51,096 nucleotides of DNA from Clostridia bacterium (GTDB lineage: Bacteria > Bacillota > Clostridia > Oscillospirales > CAG-272): NCBI GenBank assembly GCA_017522125.1, contig JAFXAC010000091.1, positions 1-51,096 of the forward strand, given 5' to 3'. The notes beneath the pieces were generated by a model that saw nothing but the letters and a program-made list of their open reading frames with translations, ran no database searches and was not told where the DNA came from. The position numbers were made by a program, and so were the translations under genes. Positions within the stretch are counted from its first letter, which is position 1. Each line of letters begins with the position of its first letter. This document shows, one piece after another, positions 43,550 to 51,096 of this stretch.

Positions 43550-44614
43550 ATGGAAATCAAGATTACAAGAACTACAACTCCCAAGGCAAAGCCTGCAAAG
43601 GGTCAGGCTCTTGGCTTTGGCAAGATCTTTACCGATCATATGTTTATGATGAACTACACCGAGGGCAAGGGCTGGCACGATGCCAGAGTAGAGCCCTTCC
43701 ACAATATCGAGCTGTCCCCCGCCTGCGTGGTATTCCACTACGGTCAGGAGATGTTCGAGGGACTTAAGGCTTACCGCGGCGTTGACGGCAAGGTCCGCCT
43801 TTTCCGCCCCGAAATGAACGCTCGCCGCACTAATGCGTCCAACAAGCGTCTTTGCATTCCCGAGCTTCCCGAGGAGATGTTCGTCGAGGCTGTTCGCGCG
43901 GTAGTTGACGTTGACGCGGATTGGATACCCACCGACGACGGTACGTCCCTCTACATTCGTCCCTTCATCATCGGTACGGATGAATTCCTCGGCGTTGCGC
44001 CCTCCAAGACCTACCTTTTCTGCATCATTCTTTCTCCCTCGGGCGCGTACTACGCAGACGGACTTAAGCCCGTTGGTATCTGGATCGAGGACGATTACGT
44101 AAGAGCAGTTCGCGGCGGAATGGGCTTTGCAAAGACGGGCGGTAACTACGCTTGCTCCCTTGCGGCTCAGGTAAAGGCGCACGACGACGGATATTCTCAG
44201 GTGCTTTGGCTCGACGGCGTTGAGAGAAAGTACATTGAGGAGGTCGGTGCTATGAACATCTTCTTCAAGATCGGCGGCAAGGTAGTAACTCCTATGCTCA
44301 ACGGCTCAATTCTGCCCGGTATCACCCGTGACAGCGTTCTTACGCTCTGCCGCGCGTGGGGACTTGAGGTTGAGGAGCGCAAGATATCCGTTGACGAGCT
44401 TATCGAGGCTCAGAAGAACGGCACTCTTGAGGAGGTATTCGGAACGGGTACTGCCGCAGTTATCTCCCCCGTTGGCAAGCTCCGCTACGTTGACGAGGTA
44501 ATGACCATCGGCGACGGCTCTATCGGTCCTCTCAGCCAGAAGCTCTACGACACCGTAACGGGTATCCAGTGGGGCAAGGTAGAGGACAATATGGGCTGGA
44601 CTCAGACCGTATAA
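43550..44614 (+). CDS. ilvE: Branched-chain amino acid aminotransferase
   Basis: A 354-residue PLP enzyme of fold type IV, in the longer BCAT form. MFEGLKAYRGVDGKVRLFRP marks the N-terminal domain. GFAKTGGNYACSLAAQ holds the PLP-binding Lys (about residue 194). EEVGAMNIFF and FGTGTAAVISPVG bind the cofactor phosphate and substrate. It interconverts Leu/Ile/Val and their 2-oxoacids with glutamate. AAGGAG lies before the ATG. It lies between the T-box genes and a 2-oxoacid oxidoreductase that would use the same 2-oxoacids. Its stop (TAA) is followed after one base by the next start. Confidence 0.95.
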   Translation: MEIKITRTTTPKAKPAKGQALGFGKIFTDHMFMMNYTEGKGWHDARVEPFHNIELSPACVVFHYGQEMFEGLKAYRGVDGKVRLFRPEMNARRTNASNKRLCIPELPEEMFVEAVRAVVDVDADWIPTDDGTSLYIRPFIIGTDEFLGVAPSKTYLFCIILSPSGAYYADGLKPVGIWIEDDYVRAVRGGMGFAKTGGNYACSLAAQVKAHDDGYSQVLWLDGVERKYIEEVGAMNIFFKIGGKVVTPMLNGSILPGITRDSVLTLCRAWGLEVEERKISVDELIEAQKNGTLEEVFGTGTAAVISPVGKLRYVDEVMTIGDGSIGPLSQKLYDTVTGIQWGKVEDNMGWTQTV

Positions 44615-44615
44615 T

Positions 44616-45332
44616 ATGAAGTCGATACTCAAAAGAGAAGCCAGAGTGACGCTTTTCGCGGGACACTACGGAAGCGGAAAAAGCACGGCGGCAATAGCGT
44701 TTGCCGCCGCGCTCCGCGCCGCGTTCCCCGACGAGCCCTTGGCTCTTGCCGACCTTGATATAGTAAATCCGTATTTCCGCACCACCGACTCGGCAGAGCT
44801 TCTTCGCTCGCTTGGGGTGGAGATGGTAGCGTCGGATTTTGCAGGCACTAACGTGGACGTTCCCGCGCTCCCCGGTGCGGCGTACTCGATAACCGAAAGG
44901 CGCGACGTGCGCGCCGTTATCGACGTTGGCGGCGATGACCGCGGCGCGCTTGCGCTCGGTCGATACGTTCCCGCCCTCAAGGAGGAGGGAAGCTACGATA
45001 TGCTTGCGGTCATAAGCCCCTACCGCCCGCTTACGCGCACCGTCGCGGACACCGTGGAGGTGCTTCGCGAGATAGAGGCGGCGTGCGGCTTGGCTTTCAC
45101 GGCGATACTCAATAATCCCGCGCTCGGCGCAAACAGCACCGCCGACAGCGTGGTGGCGGCAACGCCCTACGCGCTCGGAGTTGCCGAGGCTATGGGCATT
45201 CCCGTGGCGTTCACGATGGCAAGGGAGGACCTTTGCGACGAGCTTAAAAAAAGAAGCTCCGAGCTGCCTGCCGAGGGGCTTTTGCTACCGTTCAGCCATA
45301 AAATCGCCCACGGCGGCATAGTAAACGGGTAA
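44616..45332 (+). CDS. P-loop ATPase (ParA/MinD/CobQ-like)
   Basis: A 238-residue P-loop protein. Walker A is GHYGSGKST (about residues 16-24). ALADLDIVNPYFRT recalls the switch region of SIMIBI-class ATPases. VIDVGGDDRGALALG provides a Walker-B-like Asp. A role in metal-centre or cofactor delivery to the neighbouring oxidoreductase is possible (inference). There is one base between the ilvE stop and this start, so translation is coupled. A terminator follows. Confidence 0.8.
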   Translation: MKSILKREARVTLFAGHYGSGKSTAAIAFAAALRAAFPDEPLALADLDIVNPYFRTTDSAELLRSLGVEMVASDFAGTNVDVPALPGAAYSITERRDVRAVIDVGGDDRGALALGRYVPALKEEGSYDMLAVISPYRPLTRTVADTVEVLREIEAACGLAFTAILNNPALGANSTADSVVAATPYALGVAEAMGIPVAFTMAREDLCDELKKRSSELPAEGLLLPFSHKIAHGGIVNG

Positions 45333-45338
45333 AATTAT

Positions 45339-45368
45339 AAAAAAACGGCTTTTGAAAGCCGTTTTTTT
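45339..45368. terminator. Terminator after the P-loop gene
   Basis: AAAAAACGGCTTT/AAAGCCGTTTTTT stem with a T7 tract. Confidence 0.9.
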
Positions 45369-45379
45369 GCAAAAAACTG

Positions 45380-45408
45380 TTGAACAAACGGGAATTATAA
45401 TATATAAT
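45380..45408 (+). promoter_or_regulatory. Promoter of the 2-oxoacid oxidoreductase operon
   Basis: TTGAAC (45380-45385), 17-bp spacer, TATAAT (45403-45408), in a very AT-rich stretch. Confidence 0.8.
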
Positions 45409-45450
45409 AATATAATAAGTTAAATTTTACATACCGAAAGGGAAACTAAA

Positions 45451-45660
45451 ATGGTAAAAATCAGCTTCAGAACCGACAGATGTAAGGGCTGCGGACTTTG
45501 CGTTACCGCCTGCCCCAAAAAGCTGCTCGCTATGGACAGCGAGAAGATAAACGCGCAGGGCCATCACCCTGCCACCATCACCGACGCATCCGCTTGCGTA
45601 GGCTGCGCTTCCTGCGCACTTATCTGCCCCGATTGCGTCATTACGATAATCAAGGAATAA
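45451..45660 (+). CDS. 2[4Fe-4S] ferredoxin-type delta subunit of 2-oxoacid:ferredoxin oxidoreductase
   Basis: A 69-residue protein with two cluster motifs, CKGCGLCVTACP (about residues 12-23) and CVGCASCALICPDC (about 50-63). It carries electrons between the thiamine-diphosphate site and external ferredoxin. It is the first of four subunit genes with gaps of 12-15 bp. A GAAAGGG ribosome binding site is seen. Confidence 0.93.
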   Translation: MVKISFRTDRCKGCGLCVTACPKKLLAMDSEKINAQGHHPATITDASACVGCASCALICPDCVITIIKE

Positions 45661-45672
45661 AGGAGAAAGAAA

Positions 45673-46734
45673 ATGGCAGAAAAGGTACTTATGAAGGGTA
45701 ACGAGGCTATTGCCGAGGCTGCTATTGCCGCAGGCTGCCGCCATTATTTCGGTTACCCCATCACCCCCCAGACAGAGATAGCTGCATATATGGCAAAGCG
45801 TATGCCCAAGATAGGCGGCGTTTTCCTTCAGGCAGAAAGCGAGGTTTCAGCCGTTAATATGGTCATCGGTGCGGCTTCCGCAGGCGTGCGCGTTATGACC
45901 TCCTCCTCCTCCCCCGGAATATCCCTTAAGAGCGAGGGTCTTTCCTACATGGCAGGCTGTGACCTGCCCGCCCTCATCGTCAACGTACAGCGCGGCGGCC
46001 CCGGTCTTGGCGGTATCCAGCCCTCTCAGTCCGACTATTTTCAGGCTACCCGCGGCGGCGGACACGGCGACTATCATATGCTCGTTCTCGCTCCCAACTC
46101 CGTTCAGGAGATGGCACAGCTGACCATTCAGGGCTTTGCCCTTGCCGAGAAATACCGTATGCCCTGTATGCTTCTTGCCGACGGTACTATGGGACAGATG
46201 ATGGAGCCCGTTGAGCTTCCCGATTCCGCACCCGAAATGGCTGAAAAGCCCTGGGCACTTACGGGCACGGGACTTTCCCGCAAGCACAATATCATAAACT
46301 CCCTCTCTCTTACTCCCGACGAGCTTGAGAGATGGAATATCGACAGATATGCAAGATACGCAAAGGTAGAGGCTGACGAGGTAATGTACGAGGAGTATCT
46401 TACCGAGGACGCCGACGTTTGCGTCGTTGGCTACGGAATCGCCGCAAGAGTTGCGCGCAACGCCGTTAACGCCGCACGCGCCAAGGGCATCAAGGCGGGA
46501 ATGTTCCGTCCCATCACTCTTTGGCCCTTCCCGAAGGCAGCGCTTAACAAGCTCGCTACCACCTGCCGTGCGTTCATTTCCGTTGAGCTTTCTATGGGAC
46601 AGCTTATCGAGGACGTTGAGCTTGCAATCCGTTGCAGCCGCCCCGTAACTCTTTGCAACCGCACGGGCGGTATGATACCCTCACCCGAGCAGGTGCTTGC
46701 CTCTATCGAGGAAGCCGCCGCAAAACTTAACTAA
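45673..46734 (+). CDS. vorB: 2-oxoacid:ferredoxin oxidoreductase alpha subunit (VorB type)
   Basis: A 353-residue subunit with the pyrimidine-binding fold: MKGNEAIAEAAIAAGCRHYF, then GYPITPQTEIA, with the conserved Glu in QAESEVSAVNMVIGAA. TSSSSPGISLKSEGLSYMAG and GGPGLGGIQPSQSDY follow. Domain II is near the C terminus (MFRPITLWPFP, FISVELSMGQLIEDV). With the beta, gamma and delta subunits it oxidatively decarboxylates 2-oxoacids to acyl-CoA, or carboxylates acyl-CoA with reduced ferredoxin. The nearby ilvE favours branched-chain 2-oxoacids; 2-oxoglutarate is the main alternative. Confidence 0.93.
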   Translation: MAEKVLMKGNEAIAEAAIAAGCRHYFGYPITPQTEIAAYMAKRMPKIGGVFLQAESEVSAVNMVIGAASAGVRVMTSSSSPGISLKSEGLSYMAGCDLPALIVNVQRGGPGLGGIQPSQSDYFQATRGGGHGDYHMLVLAPNSVQEMAQLTIQGFALAEKYRMPCMLLADGTMGQMMEPVELPDSAPEMAEKPWALTGTGLSRKHNIINSLSLTPDELERWNIDRYARYAKVEADEVMYEEYLTEDADVCVVGYGIAARVARNAVNAARAKGIKAGMFRPITLWPFPKAALNKLATTCRAFISVELSMGQLIEDVELAIRCSRPVTLCNRTGGMIPSPEQVLASIEEAAAKLN

Positions 46735-46748
46735 GGAGGACGCAGAAA

Positions 46749-47498
46749 ATGGCAGTTGTATTTGAAAGACCCCACGCACTTACCGACGTACCCATGCACT
46801 ATTGCCCCGGCTGCGGACACGGTATAATCCACCGCCTCGTTGCAGAGGCTATCGACAGCCTCGGTATCGAGGGCAAGACCATTGGCGTTGCCTCGGTAGG
46901 TTGCTCGGTATTTTCCTATAACTACTTCAACACCGATATGGTTCAGGCGGCTCACGGCCGCGCTCCCGCCGTTGCTACGGGCGTAAAGCGCGCTAACCCC
47001 GAAAACGTCGTTTTCACCTATCAGGGTGACGGCGACCTTGCCGCTATCGGTACTGCGGAGACGGTTCACGCCGCCGCAAGAGGTGAAAATATCACCATTA
47101 TCTTCGTAAATAACGCAATTTACGGTATGACGGGCGGTCAGATGGCTCCGACCTCTCTGCCCGGTCAGATCACGCAGACCTCGCCCTACGGACGCGACGT
47201 CAACACCGTCGGCTATCCCGTAAAGGTCAGCGAGATGCTCTCTCAGCTTGACGGCGCGGCTTACATCGAGCGCGTTGCCATCAACAACACCAAGAACATT
47301 CGCGCCGCCGCAAAGGCAATAAAGAAGGCGTTTACTTATCAGACCGAGGGCAAGGGATTTACTCTTATCGAGGTAGTTTCCACCTGCCCCACCAACTGGG
47401 GACTTACTCCCGAAAAGGCTATGGGCTGGCTTGAGGAGAATATGCTTCCTTACTATCCTCTCGGCGTTTACAAGGACAAGTACGCCGACAAAAACTGA
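46749..47498 (+). CDS. 2-oxoacid:ferredoxin oxidoreductase beta subunit (thiamine diphosphate binding)
   Basis: A 249-residue subunit. It has CPGCGHGIIHRLVAEA and VGCSVFSYNYFNTDMVQAAHGRAPAVATG. The thiamine-diphosphate/Mg motif is GDGDLAAIGTAE, then NNAIYGMTGGQMAPTS. It forms the active site with the alpha subunit. The order delta-alpha-beta-gamma with short gaps shows one operon. An AAGGAGG ribosome binding site lies upstream. Confidence 0.94.
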   Translation: MAVVFERPHALTDVPMHYCPGCGHGIIHRLVAEAIDSLGIEGKTIGVASVGCSVFSYNYFNTDMVQAAHGRAPAVATGVKRANPENVVFTYQGDGDLAAIGTAETVHAAARGENITIIFVNNAIYGMTGGQMAPTSLPGQITQTSPYGRDVNTVGYPVKVSEMLSQLDGAAYIERVAINNTKNIRAAAKAIKKAFTYQTEGKGFTLIEVVSTCPTNWGLTPEKAMGWLEENMLPYYPLGVYKDKYADKN

Positions 47499-47513
47499 TA
47501 GGGGGTAAAGATT

Positions 47514-48050
47514 ATGACTAAGAATATTCTTATTGCGGGCTTTGGCGGACAGGGTGTGCTTTTCACGGGTAAATTCATCGCCTACGGCGCACTCATCGAG
47601 GGTAAGGAGCTTAGCTGGCTCCCCTCCTACGGCCCTGAAATGCGCGGCGGAACGTGCAACTGCTCCGTTATCGTAAGTGACGAGCCCGTAGGCTCTCCCA
47701 TCGTTAACGAGCCCGACGTGCTTATCGCTATGAACCGTCCCTCGCTTGACAAGTTCGAGGACGCGGTAGTTCCCGGCGGCGATATTTATATCGACTCCTC
47801 TCTCGTTGACAGAGAGGTTCGCCGTACCGACGTAAACGTTCACTATATCCCCGCTACCCGCCTTTCCACCGAGCGCGGCTTTGACGGTATCGCTAATATG
47901 ATACTCCTCGGCAGCGTTATCAAGGGAAGCGGCGTTATCAAGGAGGAAACTATCCCCGCGGCTATGTCGAAGGTAGTTTCGGCAAAGCGTCAGAATCTTT
48001 TTGATTTCAACATCCGTGCGCTTGCGCTTGGCGCGGAAGTGCTTGAATAA
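47514..48050 (+). CDS. 2-oxoacid:ferredoxin oxidoreductase gamma subunit
   Basis: A 178-residue subunit typical in length. It has [20 protein letters not shown] at the start, [20 protein letters not shown] and [17 protein letters not shown]. It completes the four-subunit enzyme and contributes to CoA binding. It is followed after ten bases by the XRE-cupin gene. Confidence 0.94.
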   Translation: MTKNILIAGFGGQGVLFTGKFIAYGALIEGKELSWLPSYGPEMRGGTCNCSVIVSDEPVGSPIVNEPDVLIAMNRPSLDKFEDAVVPGGDIYIDSSLVDREVRRTDVNVHYIPATRLSTERGFDGIANMILLGSVIKGSGVIKEETIPAAMSKVVSAKRQNLFDFNIRALALGAEVLE

Positions 48051-48060
48051 TAGGTGAAGT

Positions 48061-48624
48061 ATGGCTAAAACACATTCCGACGAGCTTCGCGAGATAGCCG
48101 CACGTCTTCGCGATATGCGCGAGATATGCGAGATATCCGAGGCGGAAATGGCGCAAAGGCTTGGCGAGACGCTTGAGGATTATCAGTCCTACGAGCGCGG
48201 TGAAAAGGATTTTCAGATAAGCTTTCTTTGCGAGGCGGCAAATATCCTCGGCATCGACGTGCTTGACCTTATGAGTGGCACGTCCCCGACGCTTTCCGTT
48301 TGCACCGTCGTTAAAAAGGGTCAGGGCTTTAACGTTGACCGTAACAGCGCGTACAAATACAAGCATCTTGCGTTCCCCTTCCGTAACAAAAAGGCAGAGC
48401 CCTTCCTCGTTACCGTTGAGCCTAACGACAGCGTTCCCGCGCTCAACTCGCACCCAGGTCAGGAATTTGACTATATGGTTTCGGGCGCGATGAAGCTCTT
48501 TATCGGCGAGGAGGAGTATCTTCTTGAGGCGGGAGACAGCGCTTATTTCGATTCCTCAACTCCCCACGCGCTCAAGGCAGTAGGCGATACCGCCGCAGAA
48601 TTTTTGGCAATAGTTATCAAGTAA
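48061..48624 (+). CDS. XRE-family regulator with cupin domain
   Basis: A 187-residue protein: helix-turn-helix at about residues 8-68 (MRDMREICEISEAEMAQRLG region) and a C-terminal cupin barrel (about 110-185; NSHPGQEFDYMVSGAMKLFI, then YLLEAGDSAYFDSSTPHALK). Cupins in such regulators bind a small ligand. Its place between the oxidoreductase and an acyl-CoA ligase suggests it senses a substrate of this pathway and controls the operon (inference). Confidence 0.92.
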   Translation: MAKTHSDELREIAARLRDMREICEISEAEMAQRLGETLEDYQSYERGEKDFQISFLCEAANILGIDVLDLMSGTSPTLSVCTVVKKGQGFNVDRNSAYKYKHLAFPFRNKKAEPFLVTVEPNDSVPALNSHPGQEFDYMVSGAMKLFIGEEEYLLEAGDSAYFDSSTPHALKAVGDTAAEFLAIVIK

Positions 48625-48633
48625 GGACGAAAA

Positions 48634-50328
48634 ATGGCTATTTATGAAAAATATCTGGGGCGCTCGCGGGACAGCTTTTCCTCGCTGAAGGACGCGCAGG
48701 AGAACCTGCGCCTTTCCTGCCCCGACGATTTTAATTTCGCGTATGACGTTATCGACGAGCTTGGCAGGACCAAGCCCGACAAAACGGCTATGGTCTGGGT
48801 ATCAAAGAATTGGGAGGAGAAGATAATCAGCTTCTCCGAGCTTTCGCGTGAGTCCGACCGCGCCGCCGCGTTCCTTTACGGGCTCGGCATTCGCCGCGGT
48901 GACAGGGTCCTGCTCGTTCTGAAGCGTCACTACTATTTCTGGTATCTGCTCCTCGGTCTGCACAAGATAGGTGCTGTCGAGGTACACGCAACCGCTATGC
49001 TCACGGCAAAGGACTACGTTTACCGTTGCAACGCCGCAAAGGTCAAGGCGGTAGTGCTTTCGTGCGACGACGGCTGTACCGAGCATTTTGACGGCGGCAA
49101 CGGCAAGTACGAAACGGTCGAGCATCGCTTCGTCATCGGCGGCAACGCCCCCGACGGCTGGCGCGATTTCAACGCCGAGTTTGAGTCGACTCCTGCCGAG
49201 TGGAAAAAGCCCGATTACCTTTCGGATTTCTCCGCCGACGAAACGATGATGCTTTGCTTCTCGTCGGGAACGACGGGCTACCCCAAGCTCATCTCCCACG
49301 ATTACCGTTATCCCCTCGGTCACATTATGACGGGCGTTTTCTGGCACCGTTGCGTTGACGGCGGACTTCACCTGTCCGTTTCCGACACGGGCTGGATGAA
49401 GGCGTTCTGGGGCAAGATGTACGGTCAGTGGTTTGCCGAAAGCGCGATAATGGTATACGATTTTGACCGCTTTAACGGCGACGATATACTTAAAATAGTG
49501 GAAAAGTACAAGGTTACTACCTTCTGCGTTCCCCCCACTATGTACCGTATGATATTACTTAAGGACGTCGAGAAATACGACCTTTCCTCGCTTACGCATT
49601 GTTGCACGGCGGGCGAGGCGCTCGGCCCCGAAATTTACAACGAGTGGCTCACTCGCACGGGACACAAGATATACGAGGGCTTCGGACAAAGCGAAACTCC
49701 CGTTATCATTGCATCTCTTGCGCCCTATACCGAGCCCGTTCCCGGTGCGGCGGGACTTCCCGTTCCGGGATATGACGTTCAGATAGTGGACGAGGATTGC
49801 AACCCTTGTCCGCGCGGTGTGAACGGCGAGATATGCGTCCGCGTGGACAGCATAGCAACGCGCCCCTACGGTCTGCTTTCAAGCTATAATTTCAACGAGG
49901 AGGAAACTGCCAACGCCTACCGTGACGGCTTTTATCACACGGGCGACATCGCCTACCGCGATGAAAAGGGTATGTTCCGCTACGTTGGACGAAACGACGA
50001 TATAATCAAATCGTCGGGCTACCGTATAGGTCCGTTTGAGATAGAGTCGGTCATGATCGAGCATCCTGCGGTGCTTGAGGTCGCAGTTACGGGCGTTCCC
50101 GACGCTCTGCGCGGCTTCCTCGTCAAGGCGACGGTCGTTCTGCGCGAGGGCTTTGCTCCCTCGGACGAGCTTGTAAAGGAGCTTCAGAACTACGTCAAGG
50201 TCAATACCGCACCCTATAAGTACCCCCGAATTATCGAATTTGTTGACGCGCTTCCCAAGACCTTCAGCGGCAAGATACGCCGCACGGAGATACGCCAGCG
50301 CGACGCAGAGAAATATGCGAACAAATAA
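48634..50328 (+). CDS. AMP-forming acyl-CoA synthetase (acetyl/medium-chain type)
   Basis: A 564-residue adenylate-forming enzyme of normal length. Motifs: CFSSGTTGYPKLISHD (about residues 207-222), YEGFGQSETPVI, YHTGDIAYRDEKG, VGRNDDIIKSSGYRIGPFEI, and KTFSGKIRR with the catalytic Lys (about 551). It resembles ACSM-type ligases for short or medium, including branched, acids. It would activate a free acid to acyl-CoA, the substrate or product of the preceding oxidoreductase. It starts ten bases after the regulator gene. Confidence 0.93.
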   Translation: MAIYEKYLGRSRDSFSSLKDAQENLRLSCPDDFNFAYDVIDELGRTKPDKTAMVWVSKNWEEKIISFSELSRESDRAAAFLYGLGIRRGDRVLLVLKRHYYFWYLLLGLHKIGAVEVHATAMLTAKDYVYRCNAAKVKAVVLSCDDGCTEHFDGGNGKYETVEHRFVIGGNAPDGWRDFNAEFESTPAEWKKPDYLSDFSADETMMLCFSSGTTGYPKLISHDYRYPLGHIMTGVFWHRCVDGGLHLSVSDTGWMKAFWGKMYGQWFAESAIMVYDFDRFNGDDILKIVEKYKVTTFCVPPTMYRMILLKDVEKYDLSSLTHCCTAGEALGPEIYNEWLTRTGHKIYEGFGQSETPVIIASLAPYTEPVPGAAGLPVPGYDVQIVDEDCNPCPRGVNGEICVRVDSIATRPYGLLSSYNFNEEETANAYRDGFYHTGDIAYRDEKGMFRYVGRNDDIIKSSGYRIGPFEIESVMIEHPAVLEVAVTGVPDALRGFLVKATVVLREGFAPSDELVKELQNYVKVNTAPYKYPRIIEFVDALPKTFSGKIRRTEIRQRDAEKYANK

Positions 50329-50348
50329 TTAAATAAAAGGAGTACAAA

Positions 50349-51053
50349 ATGAAAGCTTTCAAAAAATACGTAGCCGAGTTTATCGGCACGATGGTGCTTG
50401 TTGCCGTTGCTTGCGGCGTTGCCGCAGTAGTCGGCTGTGCCGACGCGGCAGGTAAGCTCATTACCTCTGTGGCGTTCGGACTCGTTATAGTTGCTATGGC
50501 ATACTCCATCGGCAACGTTTCGGGCTGTCACATCAACCCCGCGGTTTCCATTGCGATGCTTATCACAAAGAAGCTCGGATTCAAGGACTTTATCGGATAC
50601 GTTATCAGCCAGTGCCTCGGTGCTACCGTTGGTGCGTTCATCGTTGCGCTCTTCGCGGGCGGATTTAGCAATATCGGCGGCTGTGTCAACGGCACGGCTA
50701 CCCTTGACGCTATGTACGGCACGACGTGGGGAATGGTTGCCGCTATCGCGGTCGAGGTCATTCTTACCTTCATTTTCGTTATCGCTATCATGGGCGTAAC
50801 GTCAAAGAGTGAGAACAGCGCGGTCGCAGGCATCGTTATCGGCGGCGCGCTCACGCTCGTTCACCTCATCGGCACGAGCCTTACGGGAACGTCCGTAAAC
50901 CCCGCAAGAAGCCTCGGTCCCGCTATAGTGCAGGCTATCGGCGGCGATATGGGCGGACTTAAGGCGGTTTGGATATTCATCGTTGCTCCGCTCGTTGGCG
51001 GCGCACTCGCCGCTATCGTTTATTCCTTTATTTCAAAGGAAAAGGCGGAGTAA
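50349..51053 (+). CDS. Aquaporin/glycerol facilitator (MIP family)
   Basis: A 234-residue channel with six membrane helices and two NPA half-helices, HINPAVSIAM (about residue 60) and SVNPARSLGPAI (about 184). The second NPAR motif, followed by LGPAI, is aquaporin-like. It passes water or small neutral solutes. AAAAGGAG precedes the ATG; it follows the ligase gene by 20 bp and may be co-transcribed. Any role in the acid pathway is not evident. Confidence 0.94.
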   Translation: MKAFKKYVAEFIGTMVLVAVACGVAAVVGCADAAGKLITSVAFGLVIVAMAYSIGNVSGCHINPAVSIAMLITKKLGFKDFIGYVISQCLGATVGAFIVALFAGGFSNIGGCVNGTATLDAMYGTTWGMVAAIAVEVILTFIFVIAIMGVTSKSENSAVAGIVIGGALTLVHLIGTSLTGTSVNPARSLGPAIVQAIGGDMGGLKAVWIFIVAPLVGGALAAIVYSFISKEKAE

Positions 51054-51096
51054 AAACGCGCGGCGGTTTTATAGTGATATATTTGCCTTCGGCAAA
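51054..51096. repeat. Start of hairpin array 5 (cut by the window end)
   Basis: Directly after the aquaporin stop come a GC-rich imperfect palindrome with T4, a GTGATATA linker (51074-51081) and a perfect TTTGCC-TTC-GGCAAA hairpin (51082-51096). The sequence then ends. The same TTTGCC/GGCAAA stem occurs in arrays 2 and 4. Confidence 0.6.

Overview
The window looks like a chromosomal segment of an uncultured or gut-type anaerobic Clostridia (Oscillospiraceae/Christensenellales-like). Signs are a T-box leader, AGGAGG-type ribosome binding sites, sigma-A promoters with 16-18 bp spacers, ferredoxin-linked 2-oxoacid oxidoreductase, lipoprotein glycosidases and Clostridia-type maltodextrin ABC permeases. 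Base composition is mid-50s % GC by eye (not computed). Some islands are visibly AT-richer: 360-1160, 1490-1870 and 26940-27560.

Layout. 1-9.6 kb: tail of a tRNA gene, a palindrome-rich C-rich spacer, an XRE regulator with Cys-containing repeats, a divergent SemiSWEET-like/LysR pair, small membrane proteins, a 222-bp MITE-like element, an M3-type peptidase lipoprotein, a flavoprotein, MgtE and a convergent S51 peptidase. 9.7-26.9 kb: a polysaccharide locus with pullulanase, lipoprotein galactanase (GH53), amylase, cytoplasmic GH53, a frameshifted sugar-binding protein, MalF/MalG-like permeases, an MsmX-like ATPase, an esterase-type hydrolase, GH2 beta-galactosidase and, trailing it, thymidylate kinase. 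26.9-34.5 kb (minus strand): a Cys-rich small protein behind a structured leader, a lipoprotein, a zinc alcohol dehydrogenase, an alkaline phosphatase, an EEP nuclease/phosphatase, an ECF sigma/anti-sigma pair and DusB. 34.6-39.1 kb: RecG, an amidase, a Gly/His-rich membrane protein and TcdA. 39.2-51.1 kb: a T-box-led region with a LeuA-like protein lacking catalytic residues, a TIM-barrel/acyl-CoA ligase fusion, IlvE, a P-loop ATPase, a four-subunit 2-oxoacid:ferredoxin oxidoreductase (VOR type), an XRE-cupin regulator, a second acyl-CoA ligase and an aquaporin.

How parts may work together. The glycan locus would debranch and cut alpha-glucan and beta-1,4-galactan outside the cell, import oligosaccharides and finish them with cytoplasmic GH53 and GH2 enzymes. 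The 39-50 kb block has the pieces for interconverting branched-chain fatty acids, acyl-CoAs, 2-oxoacids and branched-chain amino acids; amino-acid-starvation control by the T-box suggests use in the synthetic direction (inference).

The most unusual non-coding signal is a set of arrays of short perfect hairpins with unrelated stems but constant 7-nt linkers. Each lies between a stop codon and an intrinsic terminator (1221-1374, 8824-8922, 23222-23430, 27564-27667, and one beginning at the window end).
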